A DNA stretch of 64,000 nucleotides, from NCBI RefSeq assembly GCF_000013385.1, contig NC_007760.1, positions 1,613,001-1,677,000 of the forward strand, given 5' to 3'. Positions within the stretch are counted from its first letter, which is position 1, and each line of letters begins with the position of its first letter. A program made the position numbers and the translations under genes. Under the pieces are notes generated by a model that saw only the letters and a list, made by a program, of their open reading frames with translations, was not told the origin of the DNA and did not search any database. Origin of the DNA: Anaeromyxobacter dehalogenans 2CP-C. GTDB lineage: Bacteria > Myxococcota > Myxococcia > Myxococcales > Anaeromyxobacteraceae. Positions 8,375 through 15,140 of this stretch are shown here, piece after piece.

Positions 8375-9263
8375 CGCCGCCCACATGGCTGTGCCGGCGT
8401 GAGCGATTGTAGAAGGTTTCGATGTAGTCGCTGATCGCGACCTTCGCGAGGTCGCGAGATTTGTAGATTTGCTTCTTGATCAGTTCCTTCTTGAGACTCG
8501 CGAAGAATGCCTCGGCGACCGCATTGTCCCAGCAGTTGCCCTTTCGACTCATGCTCGGGTCGAGACGGTGTGACCGGCAGAAGCGGCGCCAAGCGTCCGA
8601 CCCGTACTGCGTGCCCTGATCGGAATGGATTTACGGGCCGCGGGGCCGTCGCGCACGCACGGCCATCAACACGGCGTCGAGCACGAGCTCGCGATGAAGG
8701 GTTGATTTGGCGGCCCAGCCGACGATCTTGCGCGAGAAGAGATCCATAACGACGGCCAAGTACAGCCAGCCCTGCCACGTTCGAACGTACGTGACGTCGG
8801 TCACCCAAGCGCTGTTCGGCCGTGCCACGGTGAACCGCCGCTGCAGTAGGTTCGGAATCAAGAGCGCGGGCTTGCCGACCGACCATCGCCGCGTACGGTA
8901 ACCGTGAAGAGCTCGGAGCCCGTGCTCGCGCACGAGGCGAGCGACGCGGTGCTTGCTACACGCTTCGCCCGCCTCCCGGAGATCGAGAAACACCCGCGGT
9001 GCACCGTAGATGCCCTGGCTCGCGATGAACGACGTACGGATCAGCCGGACCAGCCGCGCATCCTCCTGCGCCCGACTCGACGACGGCTGCTTCAGCCAAG
9101 CGTAGTAGCCGCTGGGCGCGACGTTGAGCACGCGACAGAGCGTCCGTACCGGATACGTCGCGCTCTGCGCCTTGATGAAGTCGTACGTGGTGCGGACGCG
9201 ACTGGTAGGTCTGGACTTCGACATCGGCGAGGGCCCTCCATGGCCCGAGCCGCCACTGTCCAC
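8319..9263 (-). pseudogene. IS3-family transposase OrfB, nonsense-interrupted
   Basis: The minus-strand frame starts at GTG 9263 (ATG at 9224 also possible). It gives the IS3 N-terminal region (TYPVRTLCRVLNVAPSGYYAW), a helix-turn-helix-like stretch, and the rve integrase core with AWVTDVTYVRT (first catalytic Asp), IHSDQGTQY (second Asp) and NCWDNAVAEAFFASLKKEL (catalytic Glu). An in-frame TAA at 8631-8633, just before IHSDQG, splits it; the frame is otherwise unbroken to 8319. The catalytic core is thus divided between two reading segments and the enzyme should be inactive unless the stop is read through. Confidence 0.82.
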
Positions 9264-9281
9264 GAAATCCTGGGATCTCCA
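9258..9281. repeat. IS right terminal inverted repeat
   Basis: Complementary partner of 8304-8327. The start region of the transposase overlaps it, confirming that no orfA lies between this end and orfB. Confidence 0.75.
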
Positions 9282-9394
9282 AGTCCGCGAGGCTCAGGCG
9301 TGCCATGCGCGAGCAGCGTCTTTGGCTCGGTCAAGCGGCGATGAAGATGCTCAGACCGTAGTCGCGGCTGCCCGCGCAAATTGGGAGGGCGGCA

Positions 9395-10386
9395 GTGGCT
9401 GACGTCCGCTTCACCGAACGCGGCTTGGGCATCGCCACTGCCTCCGTGCTCGTGCTGGCCCTCCTCTCCTGCACGTCCCCACCGCCCCGCCGCCCGCGGG
9501 TCCGAACGGCCACCATCGCCGGGACCGTCGTCGAGCGGATCGATGGAGCTCCGTACTGCTTCGTCCGGCTTGGGACGCGTTGTGAGCTGGTGTTCACGAG
9601 CGATCCGTCGCGGCCGTGGATGCCGCTGCGGGAGTACGTTTGGCTGGATGGACGGCCCCTCGCGCAGCTCGAGTACACGCCATCGCAGGCGGCTCCCAGG
9701 CCGTACTATTTCCACCTGGACCACATCGGCATGCCCCGGGCGCTATCGAGCCCAGAGGGAGCCACGGTCTGGTCCGCGGCCACGAACCCTTCTTCGGCAG
9801 GATCACGCCGCGCTTCAGGCCGAAGGTGCCCTATGGGGAAGTCAGCGAGACGATGACGCCCGATCCCGCCACCGGGCGAACGGTCGTGACGAACCTGCGG
9901 CTCCCCGGCCAGTACGATGAGCGGCTGCTCGGGAGCCTCGGGCTCCAGGGGCCGTACTACAACTGGAACAGGTGGTATCTGCCGGGGGTGGGGCGGTACT
10001 TGGAGCTGGACCCATTGGCGTTGGGGGGTGAGATAAACGGGCCGGGATACCCCGACTGGTACAGCTACGCGAATGCGAACCCGCTCAGGTACTTCGACGA
10101 GACCGGCACCTTCGTCATCGCGGACGACCTGGCCGTCGCAGGTATCGTGGCGGCGCTCGGCGCCATCGCTGCTTGCACAGCCACGAACACCTGTCCGTGG
10201 AGCACGCCAATCTGTCGGGCTCCGCCTCGACCGCCCGACAACAACTCGTGCGAGGAACATCGTATCGCGTGCATCGCTCACGCGAAGGTATCTGTCTTCT
10301 ACTGCGACCAGTGCGCCCGCATCTGCGAGTACAGTCCTGGCAAGCAGTGGCCCTGGAACAAGCCCGGCGGTGTCTGCCAGTACTGA
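9395..10386 (+). pseudogene. Rhs-type toxin C-terminal region fused to a lipoprotein leader, frameshifted
   Basis: A GTG at 9395 with a GGGAGGG site opens a frame that begins with a lipoprotein signal (VLVLALLSCTSPPP) and a short OB-fold-like piece (IAGTVVERIDGAPY). It passes directly into Rhs core sequence (REYVWLDGRPLAQLEY, PYYFHLDHIGMPRAL). A one-base frame change near 9775-9781 is needed to continue as HEPFFGRITP, then LRLPGQYDERLLGSLGLQ, WYLPGVGRYLELDPL and YANANPLRYFDETGTF, the canonical end of the Rhs cage. The variable tip (residues after FDETG, to 10386) is about 85 residues long, with a hydrophobic patch and eleven Cys, and resembles no toxin I can name. Only a few Rhs repeats remain, so this is a recombined remnant rather than a full toxin. 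Confidence 0.7.
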
Positions 10387-10409
10387 CCGCCCCGGGCACG
10401 GAGAACTGC

Positions 10410-11450
10410 ATGAAGCTGGTCCATCTCGTCCAGGGGGCGATGGCCGAAGCATCCGTGAAGGCCGCCAGCGCGGGCGAAGTCATCGGGGTGGTCGACGACC
10501 TTACCTACGGACCGTGCTCACTGTCTCCGATTCGTCATGCACTGCTCCGTCGTCGTTTCTGGCAGGCAGAAGCTGAGGGCGGCCCCGGAGGGCGTTGGCT
10601 GTCGCAAGACCGAACCGAACGGGCGGATACGCACGTGTTCAGCGCGGACGAATTGGGCAGGCGTCTGTCGGTATTGGCGGATGACTTCCGGGTATGTCTG
10701 TGGGTATCCGGTCACTGGCGCGAAATGTTGTTCGGGTGCTGGGCGGCCGATGCACTTCATCGAATCGGTGTTGCAGAGGAGCGGGTGCTCATTGGACGCC
10801 CACGGGCGCCGAAGCAGCCGGTTGCATGGATAGACGAGACCGACCTCAACGAGGCCGTTGAGCGCGCTGCGCCGATGTCACCGAAGTGGAAAGCAGGTGC
10901 GCTGAGGGTGTGGCGGTCCTACTGCCAGTCGGCAGCCGCGATTGAGCAATTACGGTCTTCGCACCCCGCTGTGTTGCCACGGCTGGGTTCGGCGTTGCGG
11001 CACTATGCCGACCTCCTGCCGCGCGAGGGGACGCGCTCGCGCTCCAGGCTCTCTCGCCTCGATGAGGCCATCCTGGGCGCGCTCTCCTCGAAAGCCTGGC
11101 GCGTTTACCCGGAGCTATTCCGCAGCCTAAGCTCACCATTGTCTCGCTTCGTGAACATCTTTGGGGACCTTCCGGTCAGTCGCGTCTGGCATTGGTCGCA
11201 GCACCGTCGAGGGATGTTCATCGAACGAGCACCCGAGGGCACCGACGAAACGGGGCCTGGGTTCCGCCTCACGGAAACCGGTGTAGAACTCCTCCGGGAT
11301 GGTCTCACGCGGTTCGATGATGCGCCGCCGCTCCAGGTTGGGGGTCACTTGGCCTATGGCCGCACCGACCCCTGGTTGGTGGTCGAGCGCGGCGCGTCTT
11401 GGCGCATGAGGCGCGCCGGGCATTCCCCCCGCTCGCGGCGGCGCTTATAA
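10410..11450 (+). CDS. DUF1835 domain-containing protein
   Basis: A 346-residue soluble protein from ATG 10410, starting 24 bases after the Rhs tip. The N-terminus KLVHLVQGAMAEASVKAA followed by GEVIGVVDDLTYGPCSL matches the DUF1835 pattern, a family of unknown biochemical function seen near phosphotransfer and toxin loci. The middle includes DDFRVCLWVSGHWREML and LIGRPRAPKQPVAWID; the C-terminal half has HRRGMFIERAP and FRLTETGVELLRDGL, like a small winged-helix unit. Position right behind an Rhs tip makes an immunity role possible, but the protein is larger than most immunity proteins and the family also occurs elsewhere. The frame is intact, unlike its neighbours. Confidence 0.65.
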   Translation: MKLVHLVQGAMAEASVKAASAGEVIGVVDDLTYGPCSLSPIRHALLRRRFWQAEAEGGPGGRWLSQDRTERADTHVFSADELGRRLSVLADDFRVCLWVSGHWREMLFGCWAADALHRIGVAEERVLIGRPRAPKQPVAWIDETDLNEAVERAAPMSPKWKAGALRVWRSYCQSAAAIEQLRSSHPAVLPRLGSALRHYADLLPREGTRSRSRLSRLDEAILGALSSKAWRVYPELFRSLSSPLSRFVNIFGDLPVSRVWHWSQHRRGMFIERAPEGTDETGPGFRLTETGVELLRDGLTRFDDAPPLQVGGHLAYGRTDPWLVVERGASWRMRRAGHSPRSRRRL

Positions 11451-11460
11451 CCGTCCCTGG

Positions 11461-11490
11461 AACCCCGACCCAGGGAACCCCGACCCAGGG
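11461..11490. repeat. 15-bp tandem duplication
   Basis: Two identical copies of AACCCCGACCCAGGG lie head to tail, just after the DUF1835 stop. The repeat keeps reading frame, adding five residues to an overlapping frame, and probably arose by slippage. Confidence 0.7.
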
Positions 11491-11527
11491 GCCGCGCGGC
11501 GGCCCGAGGTCCGCGCGGCGAGCCTCG

Positions 11528-11773
11528 TTGGCTGCGCTTGTCGGGTGCGCAGTTGTCGCGCCCGTGCTGCTAGGGGTACGTGTTCCCGAGGCTGGCGGCT
11601 GGTGGCACCTCATCGCAATTTACAAGTTTGCCCTTCTCACGGTGTTTGGCTGGTGGGGTTGGTTCAGGGCCTCGGGAAGCGTGCCGAGTCGTGGCGCGCT
11701 GAGTTGGGCGGGGGCCGTGGTACCAAGCTTGTGCGCGGCGGGGGTCGTATGCCTAATGCTCTTCCCTGTGTAA
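11528..11773 (+). CDS. Small hydrophobic membrane protein (hypothetical)
   Basis: An 81-residue frame with a TTG start at 11528 (an upstream TTG at 11399 is also in frame but would overlap the DUF1835 gene and include the tandem repeat). It has three likely membrane helices: LAALVGCAVVAPVLLGV, HLIAIYKFALLTVFGWWGW and AVVPSLCAAGVVCLMLF. No family is recognised and no good ribosome site is visible. Small multi-helix membrane proteins are frequent immunity partners in toxin islands, and a similar one lies at 12523. Low confidence that it is translated. Confidence 0.35.
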   Translation: MAALVGCAVVAPVLLGVRVPEAGGWWHLIAIYKFALLTVFGWWGWFRASGSVPSRGALSWAGAVVPSLCAAGVVCLMLFPV

Positions 11774-12100
11774 TCGGAACCATTCTGGAGCGGTCCCTGG
11801 CGCGTCGCGGCCGCCGCCCTTCTCGCCCTGACCCTCGTCTCCTGTACCTCCCCCACCGCCCCGCCGCTCACGGGCCCGTACGCGACCATCACCGGTACCG
11901 TCGTGGAGCGGGTCGATGCGGCGCCGTACATCCTGCTGCGGTTGGAGACGGAGAAGGGTCAGGTCTGGGTCGCCGTGCCGAAGGCCGAGGTGCCGAAGAG
12001 GTCAAAGGTCACCGCGAAGAACGGCGCCGTTCTGAGGAACGTCGAGCCCAAGCAGAGCGGCAGGATGCTCGACGCAGTGGTGCTCGGCGCCCTGGAGTAG
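11774..12100 (+). pseudogene. OB-fold lipoprotein gene lacking a start codon
   Basis: A frame open from the TAA at 11771 reads SGPWRVAAAALLALTLVSC (a lipoprotein signal with lipobox-like LVSC), then TGTVVERVDAAPYILLRLET, KGQVWVAVPKAEV, and ends VLRNVEPKQSGRMLDAVVLG. The GTVxExxDAxxYxxLxxxT...VWVAVP pattern resembles the small OB-fold domain seen in NrfJ-like periplasmic proteins. No ATG, GTG or TTG precedes the signal in this frame; the first GTG (11903) would remove it. A truncated relative of the same leader is fused to the Rhs piece at 9395, which shows where a start would be expected. Confidence 0.55.
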
Positions 12101-12176
12101 GGGAGCCAGGCACCGGGTGCTTGGTCAGAGCGGCGTGGACGGTGATCCTGGCGCGCACGCTCCCCGCCACCGTGCC
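12092..12176. repeat. Direct repeat copy A (with 13207-13294)
   Basis: About 85 bases spanning the last codons of the OB-fold lipoprotein (CTGGAGTAG) and the following GGTGATCCTGGCGCGCACGC segment. It matches 13207-13294 at roughly 85-90 percent by eye. The pair brackets about 1 kb containing an Rhs remnant and a membrane-protein gene, pointing to duplication of a toxin cassette. Confidence 0.7.
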
Positions 12177-12534
12177 AACGGTCGTGACGAACCTGCGGCT
12201 GCCGGGGCAGTACGATGAGCGGCTGCTGGGAAGCGTGGGGCTCCAGAGGCCATACTACAGCTGGAACCGGTGGTATCTGCCGGAGGTGGGTAGGTATCTG
12301 AGTTGGACCCGATTGCCTCGCGCGGGTTCTTCAACACGCGCTACGGCGTGGATTGGTACGGCTACGCGAACCAGAATCAGTTGCTGTACACGGACCGTAC
12401 CGGTAAAAACCCGATTTGCGGAAACTGGTGTGGGCCTGACGGGACGGATGGCAAGACCGCGCAGGACGACGGCAACAACGTGAGTCCCGTGACCCGGGGC
12501 CTGACGATAACGACGACTGGCGGTGCTCACAGTG
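12177..12534 (+). pseudogene. Rhs core fragment with frameshift
   Basis: The segment reads VVTNLRLPGQYDERLLGSVG then SWNRWYLPEVGRYL in one frame and, after loss of one base near 12300 (CTGAGTTGG where CTGGAGTTGG is expected), LDPIASRGFF, VDWYGYANQNQLLYTDRTG in another. That is the same terminal Rhs repeat as at 9892-10110, about 85 percent identical at DNA level. The divergent tip follows (NPICGNWCGPDGTDGK) and runs into the next gene near 12523. No start codon or upstream Rhs repeats are present, so this is a displaced cassette end. Confidence 0.65.
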
Positions 12535-12852
12535 AACGCGAGTATTCAGCGATACTCGGTTGGCCTCGCAACAGGCGCGGTGCACCTCGCCCTCGTTCTC
12601 GCTGTCGCCGCGTACATCAACCTTTCGTCGGAGGGCCAAGCCTCGTTGCTGTGGGCGTTGTTCGCCATCGTCGATTTCCCGGTGAGCATGTTGTATCTCG
12701 TAGCGGGGCAAGGGTGGTTCAGGGCCTTAGATGTGAAGGTCTACTTGCCCTACTTTGTTCACGGCGTTCTCGGCTCGCTATGGTGGGCCTTCGTTCCTTG
12801 GAGCGTAGGGGCAATCGCCGCACGGTTAAGGTCTCCGGCGCAACGTCAGTGA
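12523..12852 (+). CDS. Small membrane protein (hypothetical, possible immunity protein)
   Basis: A 109-residue frame from GTG 12523 (GTG 12532 is the alternative). Three to four hydrophobic helices are evident: SVGLATGAVHLALVLAVAAY, ASLLWALFAIVDFPVSMLYL and VHGVLGSLWWAFVPWSVGAI. No family recognised. It follows the second Rhs fragment in the position where immunity genes normally sit. Its codon use is less GC-extreme than that of the housekeeping genes around the island. Confidence 0.45.
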   Translation: MLTVNASIQRYSVGLATGAVHLALVLAVAAYINLSSEGQASLLWALFAIVDFPVSMLYLVAGQGWFRALDVKVYLPYFVHGVLGSLWWAFVPWSVGAIAARLRSPAQRQ

Positions 12853-13352
12853 GGGCCCCCAGCGCGGCCATGCGCTGGCCAGCATCCAAGGCGCGCCGCT
12901 CCGACGATGCGGCCCGTGCGCGTATGCCTTGCATCGTGGTGTCCGGGAGCGGGGCTTGGCGCTCGAGTTGACGATTCGCGCGCGGCTCGCGCTCGTCCCG
13001 AAAACGCTCCCCGTCCCGCGAGCCCGAGAAGCCCGAGCAGCGGTGTGAGGCAGCAGAGGGTGGGCCACCCGGGCTCTACCACGACGTTGCTGGCGTCCGG
13101 GGCCTCGCCGGAGCAGGGAGATTTCGGGATGGTTCGCGTAGGCCAGGGGTCCCAGCCATCCTGACCGCCGACACAATAAACGTGGGCTCATACCGAGTCT
13201 GAGATCCTGGAGTAGGGGAGCAGGTACCGGGTGTTTGGTCAGAGCGGGCATGGACGGTGATCCTGGCGCGCACGCTCTCGCCACGCCTCGTGCCCCATCC
13301 GAGCCGCCACTCGTGAGCAGGTCCATGACCGAGAGTGTCAGACCATTGCGCA
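12853..13352. other. Intergenic remnant region without a recognisable gene
   Basis: About 500 bases where no frame on either strand gives a recognisable protein. It contains the second direct repeat (13207-13294), whose first bases are the final codons of another lipoprotein copy, so at least part is decayed cassette DNA. A 12-base perfect palindrome, CATTGCGCAATG, at 13344-13355 overlaps a possible start of the HNH gene and could be an operator; this is speculative. Confidence 0.5.
13207..13294. repeat. Direct repeat copy B (with 12092-12176)
   Basis: Second copy of the ~85-base segment, again starting CTGGAGTAG and containing GGTGATCCTGGCGCGCACGC. It marks the right edge of the disrupted island, directly upstream of the HNH endonuclease gene. 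Confidence 0.7.
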
Positions 13353-15083
13353 ATGATCCGCGCAATGGACGCCGCGCTCGTCACCGCCGGATTGGACGCC
13401 GCCGCGCTGGACGCGGCGTTGGCAGGCCACGCGCCGCCGCGGGTCGAGCTGCCGCCGTTCACGCTCGCCGAGATCGAGGCCTGGTTTCGCGGGGGCGAGC
13501 TCGAGGGGGACGCGGGCGAGCACCTCCTCGTCTGGGCGGCGCGGATGCGCGGCTGCCTCGACGTCGAGCTGGCGGAGGGGCTCGCGGCGCTGCGCCAAGG
13601 CGACCGGCTGGCGGCGCTGGGCTGCCATCTCGACGACTATGCCCGCGAGGCGCTCGACCTTGGGAAGCGCGCGGCCGAGAACCTGGCGCGGCTGGGCGCG
13701 GGCCTGCGCGAGCGGCCGCTGCTCCGCGAGGCGCTGCGCTCGGGGCGGGTCCGGCTCCGGGCGGCGGAGACGATCCTGCCGGTCGCGGTGGGCGACGCGG
13801 AGGCGGCGTGGGTCGAGCGCGCCGGCGTGGAGACGGTCCGGACGCTCGAGGCGGCGGTCCGCGCGGCGCCGGCGCGGGGCGACGCGCCGGGCGATGCGTT
13901 CGATGGTGACGATGACGAGGCGTGGGTCGAGCTGCGCACGCAGCTGCCGCCGGACGAGCGGCGCGTGCTGGACGAGGCGCTCTCCCTCGCCCGGGAGCTG
14001 GAGCCGGGATCGAGCCGCATCGAGCAGCTCGAGGCGCTGGCCCAGGAGTACCTGGCGGAGCATCCGGGCGATCCGGATGCAGACGACGCGCGCCCGCTGG
14101 GTCCGGGGTTTCGGGCGCGAGGCCCCGAGTCGACGCGGCGGGGCGCCACGGCGAGCCTGGGGCCGGACGGGTGGGCGGAGTTGCCGGAAGTCCCGGCACT
14201 GGCCGCGCCAGACCTCTCCCTCGACGATGGCGTGACCGCACGGGAGCTCGACGCGCGCCTTCGCGCGCTGGCGGAGTGCCGCGCGGGATGGGAGCGGATG
14301 ATCGGGCTGTGCGGGTACGCGGTGAAGCGGAGCGGGATGCACCGGCTCGCCGGCTACGGCAGCTTCCGGGAGTACGTGGAGGAGCGGCTGGGGCTGCCGG
14401 CACGGACGGTCGAGCAGCGGGTGGCGCTGGAGGCCCGGCTGGCGGCGTCGCCCGCCCTGGAGGACGCGCGCCGGCGCGGCGTCTCCTACGAGAAGCTGCG
14501 GGTGCTGGCGCGGCTGGAGGAGTCCGAGATCGCGCTTTGGATCGCGCGGGCGCTGGCGGCGACCTGCGTCGCGCTCCGCCGCGAGGTGGAGGGCGAGCGC
14601 GAGGGGCAGCTGCGTGCGCGGGGAAAGCTGGTCGCCTTGCTGCCGCGCGGGGTCGGGGTGCTGCTCGCGGCGGCCATCGCCTCGGTCCGGGATCGGCACG
14701 GGCCCGGGCTCTCCACCGGAACGTGCCTGGCGGTCATCGCGTTCCACTTCCTCGCGACCTGGGGCGATGCGCCGGGGCGCTCACCGACGCGCTCGCGGCG
14801 CATCCGCGAGCGGGACTCGGGCTGGTGCCAGGTGCCAGGGTGCAGCCGGCACGCGGCGCACGCGCACCACATCGACTTCCGCTCGCACGGCGGCAGCGAC
14901 GACCCGGAGAACCTGGTGGGCCTCTGCGCGTTCCACCACCTGCGCTGCATCCACGGCGGCTTCCTCTCGGTGCTGGGGCGCGCGCCGGGGGAGCTGGTGT
15001 GGCTGCTGGGCGGGGAGGTCTGGACGGGACCGCACCGGCGCGGCGCAGACGCAGGAAACCGCGCAGCGCCCGCCGCGTGCTGA
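13353..15083 (+). CDS. HNH endonuclease with DUF222-like N-terminal layout
   Basis: A 576-residue protein from ATG 13353 (GTG 13335 and ATG 13365 are alternatives; no clear ribosome site decides). Long helical N-terminal and central regions rich in Ala, Arg and Glu are followed near residue 490 by an HNH nuclease: SGWCQVPGCS and AHAHHIDFRSHGGSDD, then NLVGLCAFHHLRCIHGG, giving the His-Asn-His metal site and a CxxxxC...C zinc-ribbon. The architecture resembles DUF222/HNH proteins that are often mobile and present in several copies per genome. The centre has RLAGYGSFREYVEERLGLP, a helix-turn-helix-like region seen in relatives. Function in the host is unknown. GC content is back to the genomic level here. 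Confidence 0.75.
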   Translation: MIRAMDAALVTAGLDAAALDAALAGHAPPRVELPPFTLAEIEAWFRGGELEGDAGEHLLVWAARMRGCLDVELAEGLAALRQGDRLAALGCHLDDYAREALDLGKRAAENLARLGAGLRERPLLREALRSGRVRLRAAETILPVAVGDAEAAWVERAGVETVRTLEAAVRAAPARGDAPGDAFDGDDDEAWVELRTQLPPDERRVLDEALSLARELEPGSSRIEQLEALAQEYLAEHPGDPDADDARPLGPGFRARGPESTRRGATASLGPDGWAELPEVPALAAPDLSLDDGVTARELDARLRALAECRAGWERMIGLCGYAVKRSGMHRLAGYGSFREYVEERLGLPARTVEQRVALEARLAASPALEDARRRGVSYEKLRVLARLEESEIALWIARALAATCVALRREVEGEREGQLRARGKLVALLPRGVGVLLAAAIASVRDRHGPGLSTGTCLAVIAFHFLATWGDAPGRSPTRSRRIRERDSGWCQVPGCSRHAAHAHHIDFRSHGGSDDPENLVGLCAFHHLRCIHGGFLSVLGRAPGELVWLLGGEVWTGPHRRGADAGNRAAPAAC

Positions 15084-15140
15084 AGGAGGCAGGGCGCCAG
15101 CGTGCGCCGCAGCGGGGCTCCACGCGAACGGGCGGCGCTG

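Larger units (their letters stand above)
8304..9281 (-). mobile_element. Degenerate IS3-family insertion element (978 bp)
   Basis: The ends are near-perfect inverted repeats: TGGAGATCCCAGGATT plus GTGGAC at 8304-8327 and its complement at 9258-9281, matching at 22 of 24 positions and with the TG...CA termini typical of IS3 elements. Inside is only an orfB-type transposase on the minus strand. The expected orfA (about 300 bp with a frameshift window) is absent, making the element shorter than the usual 1.2-1.5 kb. No matching 3-5 bp target duplication is seen (ACG on the left, AGT on the right), suggesting later rearrangement. It is probably immobile. Confidence 0.8.

Noticed and set aside
8631-8633. 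In-frame stop in the transposase as possible recoding
   Set aside because: The codon is TAA, which is not used for selenocysteine, and no hairpin follows. The element also lacks orfA, so decay is the simpler reading.
8296-9290. Target-site duplication for the insertion element
   Set aside because: Bases next to the ends (ACG on the left, AGT on the right) do not match for 3 to 5 positions.
13344-13355. Palindrome CATTGCGCAATG as operator of the HNH gene
   Set aside because: A perfect 12-base palindrome exists, but it overlaps a possible start codon, no regulator is nearby and one isolated site is weak evidence; kept only as a note in the gap entry.
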